A stretch of 64,000 nt of DNA from JACCZX01 sp963829995 (GTDB lineage: Bacteria; Pseudomonadota; Gammaproteobacteria; Burkholderiales; Burkholderiaceae_F): contig CAWHKW010000022.1 of the NCBI GenBank assembly GCA_963829995.1, positions 62,001 to 126,000 on the forward strand. The letters run 5' to 3'. A program made the position numbers and the translations under genes. Shown here piece after piece: positions 17,680 through 26,810 of this stretch. The first letter of the stretch is position 1. Each line of letters begins with the position of its first letter. The notes under the pieces were generated by a model. That model was not told the DNA's origin, did no database searches, and saw nothing but the letters and a program-made list of their open reading frames with translations.

Positions 17680-18756
17680 ATGCCGACATTCAAGCAGCAA
17701 ATTCGATTTTGCACTGGACACGATGGAGTTCGCATTGCGTACGCCACGTCGGGCCACGGTCCGCCACTGATCAAGGCGGCCAATTGGCTCAGTCATCTGG
17801 AATTTGATGTCGGTAGCCCGGTGTGGAGCCATTTGCTGATCGAGTTGTCACGCCAACACACGCTGATTCGATACGACGAGCGCGGCTGCGGCCTGTCCGA
17901 TCGGGATGTGGCCGACTTGTCGTTCGACGCTTGGCTGCACGACCTCGAAACCGTCGTCGATGCGGCGCAGGTCGAGCGCTTTCCATTGCTCGGGCTTTCG
18001 CAGGGCGCTTCGATCGCGATTGCATACGCGGTCCGTCATCCGAAGCGCGTGTCGCATTTGATCCTGCACGGTGGTTACGCGCGCGGCCGGCTGAAGCGCA
18101 ATCCGACACCGCAACAGCGTGAGGAAGCCGAAGTGATGAATCGCCTCGCCGAGATCGGGTGGGGCCAGCAGAACCCAGCGTTTCGCCAGTTCTTTACGAC
18201 GCAATACATTCCGGGAGGCACGGCCGAGCAGCACCATTGGTTCAACGAACTGGAGCGCGTATCGACGTCGGCGTCGAACGCGGCACGCTTCATGCGCGAG
18301 TTCAACGATATCGAAGTGGTGGACTTGCTGGCGCGGGTTTCGTGCCCGACGCTGGTGCTGCATTCGACCCGTGACGTGCGTGTGCCGTTTGACGAGGGGC
18401 GCCTGATAGCAGGTCGGATACCGGAGGCGCGCTTCGTACCGCTCGAAAGTGAAAATCATTTGTTGCTCGAAAGCGAACCCGCATGGCAGCGCTGGTCCGA
18501 TGAAGTGCGCGCATTCCTGCCGATGGCGGTCGCGGTCAATGACCCGGCGTTTTCAACGCTGACCGCGCGCGAGCGTGATTTGCTCGAACTTATCGCGCAG
18601 GGACGCGACAACGCGCAAGCGGCGGCGGCTCTGACGCTAAGCGAGAAAACGGTGCGTAATCACGTCACGCGCATTTTTTCCAAGCTCGAGGTCGAGAATC
18701 GCCCGCAGGCTATCGTGAAGGCGCGCAAGGCCGGCTTCGGCAAGCGAATCACTTAG
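17680..18756 (+). CDS. alpha/beta hydrolase with C-terminal LuxR-type DNA-binding domain
   Basis: A 358-residue fusion. Residues 1-270 are an alpha/beta hydrolase with nucleophile elbow GLSQG (S107), an acid loop near TLVLHSTRDVRVPF and a histidine in ESENHLLLE. Residues from about 290 are a LuxR/GerE helix-turn-helix (STLTARERDLLELIAQG, then LSEKTVRNHVTRIFSKLEV). The hydrolase part probably binds or cleaves a small ester signal that controls DNA binding. It is divergent from the dehydrogenase pair with 74 bases between, which makes that operon the likely target. Confidence 0.88.
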   Translation: MPTFKQQIRFCTGHDGVRIAYATSGHGPPLIKAANWLSHLEFDVGSPVWSHLLIELSRQHTLIRYDERGCGLSDRDVADLSFDAWLHDLETVVDAAQVERFPLLGLSQGASIAIAYAVRHPKRVSHLILHGGYARGRLKRNPTPQQREEAEVMNRLAEIGWGQQNPAFRQFFTTQYIPGGTAEQHHWFNELERVSTSASNAARFMREFNDIEVVDLLARVSCPTLVLHSTRDVRVPFDEGRLIAGRIPEARFVPLESENHLLLESEPAWQRWSDEVRAFLPMAVAVNDPAFSTLTARERDLLELIAQGRDNAQAAAALTLSEKTVRNHVTRIFSKLEVENRPQAIVKARKAGFGKRIT

Positions 18757-18760
18757 CCAA

Positions 18761-18831
18761 CCGGGACTGGGGTCCCACATTTTTGCCGCCAAGAGTCCCG
18801 TCCCGGGACACGGCCGGGACCCTGGTCTCAC
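18761..18831. repeat. GC-rich palindrome-bearing intergenic repeat pair
   Basis: Two 18-base segments, 18761-18778 and 18814-18831, match at 14 positions, both beginning CCGGGAC. Between them lies the perfect palindrome GTCCCGGGAC. The pair fills most of the gap between the hydrolase-LuxR gene and the di-iron protein gene. It could form a stem that ends transcription, but there is no T run. Function unknown. Confidence 0.5.
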
Positions 18832-18891
18832 GACGCACCTGCTGTCGCTGTGGACAATTCGCCCCCACGATGTTCGACCCTGGGAACGGTG

Positions 18892-19824
18892 ATGCACGTA
18901 TTCGAATCGGTCAATACACAACGCTACGCAAAATGCATCGAAGTTTCGAAGCGCGTCCGCTGGGACATCGAGCGTGACGTCATACGCGGCCGGGATTTCG
19001 ACACGGACCACAAGTTTTTGCCCGATGGGCTTTCGTTCGCTGATCGCATCGACTCACTGACCACCGGCGAACGGCGCTTGCTGTCGCAGATCCAGGGCCG
19101 GACCTACGCCAACATGTTCGGACTGGTCGAGCGTTTCATTGGCGCCAAGATGCTGGACATGACGCGCGGCCATGCGCTGGGCGATCAGACCGCATTCGAA
19201 GCGCTGATTCGCTTTACCGACGAAGAAATCAAGCACCAACGGTTATTCCGCAGAATCGAACTGCTGGCTGCTGAACAAATGCCCGACGGCTACCAGTTCA
19301 TAGCCCAACCAAACGACGTCGCCGACTTCGTGCTCGGCAAGTCGACCTGGGCCGTACTGGCGTTGACCTGCCATATCGAAATTTTTACGCAGGTGCACTA
19401 CCGGCAAAGCATCGAACCCGATCAGCAGCTGTCACCGCTGTACAAAGACGTGTTCTTCTTTCACTGGAAAGAGGAATCGCAGCACGCGATTATCGATGAG
19501 CTCGAATGGGCGCGTGAGAACGAAAGGCTCAGCGATGAAGAGCGCGACGCTGCGGTCGATGACCTGATCGCGCTGGTAGTCGGCATCGACGCCACGTTGC
19601 AGCGACAGGCAGCCGCGGATGCCAAATATTTCAGCGGCATTTGCGGGCGCGTTCTAACGGGCGCCGAGTCGTTGCAAATCGAGTCCCATGTGCTGGCCGC
19701 CTACCGCTGGCAATACATTGTTTCGGGCATCAAGGAACCACGCTTCGGCGACCTGCTGACCGGAATGATCAACGAAGGCCAGGCCAAGCGCGTGTTTGAT
19801 GCGCTCGCGCCGATCATTCATTAG
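18892..19824 (+). CDS. ferritin-like di-iron protein (AurF-like)
   Basis: A 310-residue, mostly helical protein read from the ATG at 18892 behind GGGAAC; an upstream in-frame ATG lacks a site. Two E-x-x-H pairs mark a di-iron centre, E112/H115 (DEEIKHQ) and E195/H198 (KEESQHAIIDE). Extra acidic residues in LVERF and HIEIFTQ complete the four-helix ligand set. The pattern resembles AurF-type N-oxygenases and related uncharacterised proteins. The substrate is unknown. It stands alone, 95 bases before a small exported-protein gene on the same strand. Confidence 0.7.
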   Translation: MHVFESVNTQRYAKCIEVSKRVRWDIERDVIRGRDFDTDHKFLPDGLSFADRIDSLTTGERRLLSQIQGRTYANMFGLVERFIGAKMLDMTRGHALGDQTAFEALIRFTDEEIKHQRLFRRIELLAAEQMPDGYQFIAQPNDVADFVLGKSTWAVLALTCHIEIFTQVHYRQSIEPDQQLSPLYKDVFFFHWKEESQHAIIDELEWARENERLSDEERDAAVDDLIALVVGIDATLQRQAAADAKYFSGICGRVLTGAESLQIESHVLAAYRWQYIVSGIKEPRFGDLLTGMINEGQAKRVFDALAPIIH

Positions 19825-19919
19825 CCGCTTGGATTTCTGCATCCGATTTGCAGCGCGCCACGTATGTGTGCTCGGTTGCAGACATTGAAAAATACTTAAC
19901 CAAAAAAAGAGGAGCTTTA

Positions 19920-20336
19920 ATGAGATACACATCGATGTTCGTCGCGATTGCGGTCACCGCTCTGTCGGTTCACGCCAACCCGACGCTGGTTTCCAGTGGG
20001 GTCATGGCCAACAAGGACGGCAAGACGCTGTACACGTTCGACAAGGACGTTGCCAGCAAGAGCAACTGCAACGGCGGTTGCGCCACCGCGTGGCCTCCGT
20101 TTGTCGTCGCCAATCCCGCGCTGGCGGGCGGCGATTTTTCGATCGTCAAGCGTGACGACGGCGCCGCGCAGTGGGCCTACAAGGGCAAGCCGCTGTACTT
20201 TTTCGCAGGCGATGCGAAGGCGGGCGATGTCAAGGGCGACAAGCAGGGCGGCGTATGGCACGTGATCCGCACGGAAGGCAAGAAGACTTCGGCAGCGCCG
20301 CTGTCTGATTTCTCTGCCAACTACCGATACAACTAA
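19920..20336 (+). CDS. secreted protein with Yx(FWY)xxD-type repeats (PF03640-like)
   Basis: A 138-residue exported protein. The ATG at 19920 follows GAGGAG with good spacing, and an upstream extension would remove the signal peptide. After the signal (SMFVAIAVTALSVHA) come two copies of the repeat of the secreted-repeat family, seen as KTLYTFDKD with a C-x3-C pair in SNCNGGCATAWPP, and KPLYFFAGD. Such proteins are periplasmic or surface-bound and of unknown role. A strong hairpin directly after the stop suggests a single-gene transcript. Confidence 0.85.
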   Translation: MRYTSMFVAIAVTALSVHANPTLVSSGVMANKDGKTLYTFDKDVASKSNCNGGCATAWPPFVVANPALAGGDFSIVKRDDGAAQWAYKGKPLYFFAGDAKAGDVKGDKQGGVWHVIRTEGKKTSAAPLSDFSANYRYN

Positions 20337-20337
20337 G

Positions 20338-20367
20338 GTTATTTCGGACGCTTTGCGCCGAAATAAC
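20338..20367 (+). terminator. perfect hairpin after the secreted-repeat gene
   Basis: A 10-base perfect inverted repeat, GTTATTTCGG with CCGAAATAAC, can be lengthened inside by CGC/GCG around a TTT loop after one unpaired A. It starts one base after the stop codon. The T run expected of an intrinsic terminator is missing, so it may instead stabilise the 3' end. Confidence 0.6.
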
Positions 20368-20440
20368 TCCTCGCGATCAAGCGGACAGCGCTTTACGCTG
20401 CCGCTTATAGCTAGGCACGACCTTTTGACTGGAGAACTTT

Positions 20441-21847
20441 ATGAAGGACTTACGTGGGCTAGCGGTTTCAACTTCCAGCGCGCAGGCGCTGGAGCACTTC
20501 GAAACCGCGCTGACGCAGTTTCACAGCTATACCGGCGATCCACTTGCCACCATGCAGCAAGCGTTGCAGGCTGATCCCGAATTTGCGCTCGCGCATTTGT
20601 TCAACGCGTTCGCGATGTATACGGCGACCGAGCAGCGCTACCTGCCGGCGGTGCGCGAAGCGATCGCCAAGGCCGCGGCGCTGCGGGCGAAGATGAATTC
20701 GCGCGAGCGCGATCTGCTTGATGCGGCCGAGCTGCTTGTCGACGGCAAGTGGCGCGAAGCATCGCGCGCTTTCGATTCGATCCTGATCGAACATCCGCGC
20801 GACACGCTTGCCATTCAAACCGCGCATCTGATGGATTTTTTCCAGGGTGATGCGCTGAATCTGCGCAATCGAATTTCGCGCGTGCTGCCGCACTGGGATG
20901 AAAAAGTTCCGAGCTACTCGTACATCCTCGGCATGCATGCTTTCGGCCTGGAGGAATGCAATCAGTATCCGGACGCAGAGCGTGCTGCGCGCCGCGCCCT
21001 CGAATTGCAGCCGCGTGACGGCTGGGCAGTGCACGCGGTGGCCCATGTCATGGAAATGCAGGGCCGCATCGCCGAAGGGATCGAGTGGCTGCAGTCGCGC
21101 GAATCTGACTGGGCACCCGACAATATGTTCGCTCCGCACAACTGGTGGCATCTGGCGCTGTTCAACATGGACCTCGGAAATTTCGACGCCGCGCTCGATC
21201 TGTTCGACCAGAAGCTGGCTGGTCCGCCGCTCGACATGATGTTGGTGCTGCTCGACGCATCGGCACTGCTGTGGCGGCTGCGGCTGGAAGACGTCGATGT
21301 CGGCGACCGCTTCGAACGCGTGGCCGATGTCTGGGCCGGGAAGTTGGAACAGGAAGCAGGGTATTACGCGTTCAACGATGCACACGCGATGATGAGCTTT
21401 GCAGCGACTGACCGGGCTGGCGAGATCGCCCGTTTGCGGCGCTCGATGCGCACCGCGGTCAAAGGGAGTGCTTTCAACGCCGCGATGACGCGCGATGTGG
21501 GCATGCCGCTGGTCGACGGGCTCGCAGCGTATGCGCGCAACCGGCACGCCGAAGCCATTGCCACGATTGAACCGGTGCGGGACACGGCAAACCTGTTTGG
21601 CGGCAGTCACGCGCAACGCGATTTGCTGACGCTGACTTTGATCGACGCGGCGATTCGCGCTGGCGATACGCGCCGGGCACGGCATTACATCGCCGAGCGG
21701 CAGGTGCACAAGCCAACCGCGTGGAGCGAGCGATTGCTGGCGCGCTCCGAGCGCGAAGGTCCTGTATCGCGACGCCCAGCGGCGTCAAGTGCGCGCCGTG
21801 TGGTCGCTGCGCCTAAGGCGCCGGCGCGTGTCGCAGCACTGCAATAG
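20441..21847 (+). CDS. tetratricopeptide-repeat protein (TTC38-like)
   Basis: A 468-residue protein of helical repeats, starting at ATG 20441 behind GGAG. Segments such as ALEHFETALTQFHSYTGDPL and DAERAARRALELQPRDGWAVHAVAHVMEMQGR (the second quoted in parts of the TPR unit) resemble TTC38 proteins found in both bacteria and eukaryotes. The C-terminus is a basic, alanine-rich tail. No signal peptide or enzyme motif is seen. It is probably a cytosolic scaffold; its partner cannot be inferred. Confidence 0.8.
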   Translation: MKDLRGLAVSTSSAQALEHFETALTQFHSYTGDPLATMQQALQADPEFALAHLFNAFAMYTATEQRYLPAVREAIAKAAALRAKMNSRERDLLDAAELLVDGKWREASRAFDSILIEHPRDTLAIQTAHLMDFFQGDALNLRNRISRVLPHWDEKVPSYSYILGMHAFGLEECNQYPDAERAARRALELQPRDGWAVHAVAHVMEMQGRIAEGIEWLQSRESDWAPDNMFAPHNWWHLALFNMDLGNFDAALDLFDQKLAGPPLDMMLVLLDASALLWRLRLEDVDVGDRFERVADVWAGKLEQEAGYYAFNDAHAMMSFAATDRAGEIARLRRSMRTAVKGSAFNAAMTRDVGMPLVDGLAAYARNRHAEAIATIEPVRDTANLFGGSHAQRDLLTLTLIDAAIRAGDTRRARHYIAERQVHKPTAWSERLLARSEREGPVSRRPAASSARRVVAAPKAPARVAALQ

Positions 21848-21855
21848 TGACCGGG

Positions 21856-21882
21856 GGATGGCGGCGCCGCGCGCCGTCATCC
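21856..21882 (+). terminator. GC-rich hairpin downstream of the TPR gene
   Basis: GGATGGCGGCG pairs with CGCCGTCATCC at 10 of 11 positions around a short loop, 9 bases after the stop. No T run follows. It may mark the transcript end before the TRAP operon. Confidence 0.45.
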
Positions 21883-22004
21883 CACCTAAACGGTTCTCCT
21901 GGCGCCGCATGAAATTTTCATGCTACATTTTTCAGAAATAGAATAAAAATACCAAGGCGCTGTTCGATTCCAGTCGCAGCGTTCGAACGCCAAAGGAGAC
22001 ACAT

Positions 22005-22997
22005 ATGAAGCGTCGCGATTTCGTTAAGGTGTTTGCGTCGTCTGCCGTCGTGGGCGCAGCGACTATTCCCGGAAAGGTGCTGGCTCAAGACAAAGTCGTC
22101 TGGAAAGCCTCGGATGTTCATCCGCTCGGCTATCCGACAGTCGAAGCGATGCAGCGCATGGGCAAGAAGCTGGAGACGGCAACCAAGGGCCGCATCTCGA
22201 TCCAGATGTACCCGTCGATGCAGCTGGGCGGCGAAAAGGAAATGATCGAACAGGCGCAGGTCGGTGCATTGCAGATCGCCCGCATTTCAGTCGGCGCGAT
22301 GGGCCCGGTCGTAGACGAGCTCAATGTGTTCAACCTGCCGTTCATCTTCCGCGACGAAGCCCACATGCGAAAAGTCATCGACGGTCCGATCGGGCAGGAA
22401 TTGCTCGAGAAGGTGACCGCGAGTCCGCAGTCGCGGCTGGTGGTGCTGGGCTGGATGGACGCCGGGACGCGCAACGTCTACTCCAACAAGCCGGTGACCA
22501 AGCCCGAGGATCTGAAAGGGCAGAAGATCCGCATGATGGGCAACCCGCTGTTCGTCGAGACGATGAATGCGATGGGAGGCAACGGCGTAGCAATGGGATT
22601 TAACGAGCTGTTCGGCGCCCTGCAGACGGGTGTGGTGGACGGCGCAGAGAACAATCCACCGACGCTGCTCGCGCAGAATCATTATCAGGTCAGCAAGGTG
22701 TATAGCTTGACCGGCCATCTGATCATCCCCGAGATCTTCGTGTTCTCGAAGCGCACTTGGGACGGTCTGTCGAAGGCCGACCAGGACCTGGTGCGCAAGG
22801 TTTCGCGCGAGGCCCAGCTCGAACAGCGGCAGCTGTGGGATGCCTACGTTGGCGAAGCCGAAACCAAGCTGAAGGCGGCCGGCATCAAGTTCGTCGCGGC
22901 CGACAAGTCGGCGTTCTACAAGGCAACGCAGCCGATCCGCGACAAGTACGGCGCCAAGTACTCCGCGCTGCTGAAGCGCATCGAAGACACCAAGTAG
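22005..22997 (+). CDS. dctP: TRAP transporter substrate-binding protein DctP
   Basis: A 330-residue periplasmic receptor with an N-terminal export signal (KRRDFVKVFASSAVVGAA) carrying an arginine pair that fits Tat export. The DctP fold shows KTLETATKGRISIQMYPS-type features, GGEKEMIEQAQVGALQI, the ligand arginine region GQKIRMMGNPLFVE and GALQTGVVDGAENNP. It starts behind AAAGGAGA, and the AT-rich 50 bases upstream (around 21915-21955) are a plausible promoter. It is first in a dctPQM operon; the ligand is probably an organic acid. Confidence 0.93.
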   Translation: MKRRDFVKVFASSAVVGAATIPGKVLAQDKVVWKASDVHPLGYPTVEAMQRMGKKLETATKGRISIQMYPSMQLGGEKEMIEQAQVGALQIARISVGAMGPVVDELNVFNLPFIFRDEAHMRKVIDGPIGQELLEKVTASPQSRLVVLGWMDAGTRNVYSNKPVTKPEDLKGQKIRMMGNPLFVETMNAMGGNGVAMGFNELFGALQTGVVDGAENNPPTLLAQNHYQVSKVYSLTGHLIIPEIFVFSKRTWDGLSKADQDLVRKVSREAQLEQRQLWDAYVGEAETKLKAAGIKFVAADKSAFYKATQPIRDKYGAKYSALLKRIEDTK

Positions 22998-23081
22998 GCC
23001 GCCGCCGATGACACGCGGGCGCCTCGTTCCGCGTGTCGCCGCTCGTGTCGATTCGCGCGTTTCAGTTTCGGATTTGCTTGC

Positions 23082-23606
23082 ATGACCGCAAAGCAGCGCT
23101 ATGCGCAGGCGATGGAGTGGACCTACGTCGCGTGCATCGTGCTGTCGGGCACGGCACTGGTCGCTATCACGCTGATGATTCCGGCCGGCGTGTTCATGCG
23201 CTACCTAATGAACAACCCGATGTCATGGCCGGAGCCTGCGGCCGTTGTCCTGATGGTGATGTTTTCGTTCATCGGCGGCGCCGCGGTGTACCGCGCCAAT
23301 GTGCACGTCGCGGTTCAAGCGCTCCTTAATGCCGTGAGCCCCAACATCCGCCGCTCGATGTTATGGGCAGTGGATGCCTGCATGGGAGCTATCGCGCTGT
23401 TCATGATCGGCTACGGCTTCCACTTGTGCGTCATCACGCGTTTTCAGAGCATGGCCGAGTTCCCGTGGCTGTCGGTGGCGTTCGTCTACCTGCCCATTCC
23501 CATCAGCGGTTTTTTGACGCTGCTATTTCTGATCGAACGCGTGTGGGCCGGAACCCCTGCCGCGACGTCGATCATGTATCGCGACCAGGCCACCGAGCTC
23601 GAATAG
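23082..23606 (+). CDS. dctQ: TRAP transporter small permease DctQ
   Basis: A 174-residue protein with four membrane helices. The segment VFMRYLMNNPMSWPEPAAVVL is the DctQ signature around the second helix (R-Y, then W-x-E). It bridges the receptor and the large permease in sodium-driven uptake. The dctM start codon follows its stop directly, and the gap from dctP is 84 bases. Confidence 0.9.
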   Translation: MTAKQRYAQAMEWTYVACIVLSGTALVAITLMIPAGVFMRYLMNNPMSWPEPAAVVLMVMFSFIGGAAVYRANVHVAVQALLNAVSPNIRRSMLWAVDACMGAIALFMIGYGFHLCVITRFQSMAEFPWLSVAFVYLPIPISGFLTLLFLIERVWAGTPAATSIMYRDQATELE

Positions 23607-24887
23607 ATGGACGTTCTGGTGTTGCTCGGGTCATTCGCTGTCCTGTGCGCGCTATCGGTGCCAGTGGCGTATGCGCTAGGGCTGGCGGCGATCATCGCGG
23701 CGTTCTGGATCGACATCCCGCTGGAAGCGGTGATGCTGAAAATCTCCGACGGCACTGACGATTTCGCCTTGTTGGCGATTCCGTTCTTCGTGCTGGCGGG
23801 CGGCATCATGGCCGAAGGAGGCATGGCCGCACGCCTGATCAACCTGGCCAGAGTCTTCGTCGGCTTCATACGCGGCGGGCTCGCGCTGGTGAACATCCTG
23901 GCTAGCACGTTGTTCGGCGCCGTATCCGGATCATCGGTGGCAGATACCGCATCGATCGGCTCGGTGATGATTCCGCAGATGGTGAAGGCCGGCTATCCAC
24001 GAGTGTTTGCCACCAATGTGACGATCTGCGGGTCGGTGCAGGCGTTGATGATTCCGCCGTCGCACAACGCGGTCATTTATTCGCTGGCGGCGGGCGGCAC
24101 GATATCGATTGCACATCTGTTCCTCGCCGGAATCTTTCCCGGCCTGATCTTCGGGCTGTGCCTGATCGGGCTCGTGCTTTGGACGGCGCACAAGCGCAAC
24201 TTCCCGAAGGGCGAGCCGATTCCGTTGAGCGCTGTTCCGAAAATCGTGATCGACGCGCTGTGGGGTCTGGGCACCGTGGTGATCATCATGGGCGGCATTT
24301 TGTCCGGCGTATTCACGCCGACCGAGTCGGCAGCGGTCGCTTGCGTCTATGCGTTCCTGGTCACGTTTCTGGTGTATCGCGACTACAAGTGGCGCGAGCT
24401 GCCGCGGCTTGTCCATCGGGTCGTGAAGACCGTCGCGATGGTGATGATGCTGATCGGGTTTTCGGTGGCCTTCGGTTACATGATGGCGCTGATGCAGATT
24501 CCGGCCAAGGTCACCGCCTTCTTTCTGATGATCTCGGACAACAAGTACGTTTTCCTGCTGCTCGTCAACGTTCTGCTGCTAGTGCTGGGTACCTTCATGG
24601 ACCTGGCGCCGATGCTGCTGATCTGCACGCCGATCTTCATGCCGGTCATCGCCAAGTTCGGCATCGATCCGGTGCACTTCGGCATGATCATGATTTTGAA
24701 TCTGGGGATTGGGCTGATCACGCCACCGGTAGGCTCGACGCTGTTCGTCGGCTGCGCCATCGGCAAGGTCACGATGGAGCAGGTGTCCAGGGAGCTCTGG
24801 CCGTTCTACGGCGCGATGTGCGCCGCGCTTCTGCTTGTCACCTTCGTTCCGGCGATCTCACTGTGGCTGCCGGGGTTGATGAAGTGA
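23607..24887 (+). CDS. dctM: TRAP transporter large permease DctM
   Basis: A 426-residue, about 12-helix permease. Family blocks include FALLAIPFFVLAGGIMAEGG, GAVSGSSVADTASIGSVMIP, IPPSHNAVIYSLA and TPTESAAVA. It forms the sodium-coupled channel with DctQ. The stop is 1 base from the stop of a convergent Bug receptor gene at 24889, so transcripts meet here. Confidence 0.93.
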   Translation: MDVLVLLGSFAVLCALSVPVAYALGLAAIIAAFWIDIPLEAVMLKISDGTDDFALLAIPFFVLAGGIMAEGGMAARLINLARVFVGFIRGGLALVNILASTLFGAVSGSSVADTASIGSVMIPQMVKAGYPRVFATNVTICGSVQALMIPPSHNAVIYSLAAGGTISIAHLFLAGIFPGLIFGLCLIGLVLWTAHKRNFPKGEPIPLSAVPKIVIDALWGLGTVVIIMGGILSGVFTPTESAAVACVYAFLVTFLVYRDYKWRELPRLVHRVVKTVAMVMMLIGFSVAFGYMMALMQIPAKVTAFFLMISDNKYVFLLLVNVLLLVLGTFMDLAPMLLICTPIFMPVIAKFGIDPVHFGMIMILNLGIGLITPPVGSTLFVGCAIGKVTMEQVSRELWPFYGAMCAALLLVTFVPAISLWLPGLMK

Positions 24888-24888
24888 A

Positions 24889-25893
24889 TCAATCGACACG
24901 CGCGCCGGAAAACTTCACGACGCTTTGATACTTCGCAAGCTCGCTGCGCACGAGCCCTGAAAATTGCTCGGGTGTGCCGGGCGCAGGCTCAGCCCCCATT
25001 CGCGCCAGACGCTCGCGCATCTCGGGCGAACGCAGCGCCGTTGTGAACGCCGCATTCAAGCGGGCCACAATTTCTCTTGGAGTACCGGCCGGCGCGAACA
25101 CGCCAAACCAGGTCGACACATCGAAGCCGGGCAGTCCGGCTTCTGCCATCGTCGGCACGTCCGGCATCGCGCTCGCACGCTGGGCGGTGGTTGCTGCCAG
25201 CGCGCGCAGCTTTCCGGCTTTGATCTGCGCGGTCGCAGACGCGAGATTGTCGAACATGAAATCGGTCTGGCCCGCTAGTAATCCGAGCTGCGCGGGCGCT
25301 GCGCCTGCATACGGAATGTGGACCGCAGAAATTTTCGCCTGCGACTTCATCAGTTCGCCGGCCATGTGCCCGGCGCTGCCGTTGCCCCCCGACGCGTAGT
25401 TGAGCCGTGCCGGATTCTTGCGCGCGTAGTCGATCAGATCGCGCGCCGATCGAACGCCGAGCTGATCGGCGCGCTCGGGCGTCATCACCAGCACATTCGG
25501 CACATGCGCGATCAGCGTGATCGGAGCAAAGTCCTTGACTGGGTCATACGGCAGTTTGGAGAACAGCCACGGGTTGACCGCGTGTGTAGCGACCGCGCCG
25601 ATGACGAGCGAGTAGCCGTCCGGTGCTGACTTGGCGACGTGATCGACGCCGAGATTGCCGCCAGCGCCGGGACGGTTCTCGACGACGACGACGCCGAGCG
25701 GTTCCTTCACCCGCTCCGCCAATGCACGCGCTGCAGTATCGAGCGGGCCTCCAGGCGGATAGGGCACCACCAGTCGAATCGGTTTGTTCGGGTAGGCGGA
25801 CTGCGCGGTAGCGGATTGCGCTAAGTCCAGACTTGTCCCGCTCGTTGCGAAAGCCACCACTGCGAGCGCACCTATTGCATGCCGTCGATTCAC
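24889..25893 (-). CDS. Bug/TctC-type periplasmic substrate-binding protein
   Basis: A 334-residue receptor. The signal region (IGALAVVAFATSGTS) is followed by YPNKPIRLVVPYPPGGPLDT, the family opening. Later come NRPGAGGNLGVDHVAK, HIPYAGAAPAQ, and DVSTWFGVFAPAGTPREI. It is paralogous to the receptor at 10726 but differs in the first ligand loop (GGPLDT against AGATD). It ends tail-to-tail with dctM. It may serve the tctBA pair or be an orphan. Confidence 0.9.
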   Translation of the reverse strand: MNRRHAIGALAVVAFATSGTSLDLAQSATAQSAYPNKPIRLVVPYPPGGPLDTAARALAERVKEPLGVVVVENRPGAGGNLGVDHVAKSAPDGYSLVIGAVATHAVNPWLFSKLPYDPVKDFAPITLIAHVPNVLVMTPERADQLGVRSARDLIDYARKNPARLNYASGGNGSAGHMAGELMKSQAKISAVHIPYAGAAPAQLGLLAGQTDFMFDNLASATAQIKAGKLRALAATTAQRASAMPDVPTMAEAGLPGFDVSTWFGVFAPAGTPREIVARLNAAFTTALRSPEMRERLARMGAEPAPGTPEQFSGLVRSELAKYQSVVKFSGARVD

Positions 25894-26171
25894 GTTGCCT
25901 GCCGGTCGAAAGAGTAGTCGCTAGTATCGCTCATCGCGTTGTCATCGACGTCGCGATGCGCAACTGAACGTCGTCAAAGTTAAGCCAACTCGTAATTTTG
26001 AGTCATTGCGCAACTTGGATAAGCAGGACTCACTGCAATCAAGCCTGACGCCCGCTTGCGACCCAATGCAGAAATTCACTCGCTCATTAACGTACGAGAG
26101 CTGCGACAGGCACGGGCAGCTGCACTAGTCGCGTGCAGACTGCTATCCCGCTATATGTGTTCGATGAGGCG

Positions 26172-26810
26172 TCAGGACGCCATTCGATGCTCTCGATGCG
26201 CAGTCAACCGATGTAGTGAGAAGCCGACGTAAGCGAGCAGTGCAGCGAGCAATAGTGTCGCCAATGGCGGCTCCGGTACAGCAAAAGTTATAAGAAGCTG
26301 CGATGGATGGCCATAGTTGAATTCGAGCGAACTGAAATCATCAACGCCATCAGGGGAACGTAAATTAAATGCCAGAAATGGAGCGTTAACAGTGTTCACA
26401 AACGCGGTCACGTCAAAGAACGCGTCCTGTCCAAAGCCGAGGTCCAGCGGGAGGACCAAAGTTCCGAGTAGTGCGCCGGCGTCGCCGTCGGTCTCGTCCA
26501 GTTGGCCAAGCGTCGTCCCGTAACCGTAGACCTGAAGATTCTGTCCGAATAGAGGCAAGCTGTATGGATTGAGAGTCAAGAACGCTTGAGCGACCGGCCC
26601 GGTGATGGCCTCCGAGGAGAACTTGACTATGCCTTGTATGTAGAACGCCGCAAGGACAGTCGATCCATCAGATACAGGGTTGCAGCCATCGCACACGTAT
26701 ATCGACCCGTCACTATTCGGATCAATTGTGAGCGTCGGCACTGCCTGTGAGATTGCTGGACTACAACAGACGACTACCGCGAGTGCGACCGAGGCTATCG
26801 TGTCTTTCAT
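26172..26810 (-). CDS. PEP-CTERM exported protein
   Basis: A 212-residue protein from the ATG at 26810 behind CGGAGGA; a longer frame to 26951 lacks a site. It has a signal peptide (SVALAVVVCCSPAISQA), a beta-rich central domain with a C-x2-C pair (YVCDGCNP), and a C-terminal sorting tail: VPEPP, a hydrophobic helix, then HRLTAHREHR. This is the PEP-CTERM arrangement recognised by exosortase in bacteria with extracellular polysaccharide or flocs. The central domain is not recognised. Confidence 0.8.
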   Translation of the reverse strand: MKDTIASVALAVVVCCSPAISQAVPTLTIDPNSDGSIYVCDGCNPVSDGSTVLAAFYIQGIVKFSSEAITGPVAQAFLTLNPYSLPLFGQNLQVYGYGTTLGQLDETDGDAGALLGTLVLPLDLGFGQDAFFDVTAFVNTVNAPFLAFNLRSPDGVDDFSSLEFNYGHPSQLLITFAVPEPPLATLLLAALLAYVGFSLHRLTAHREHRMAS

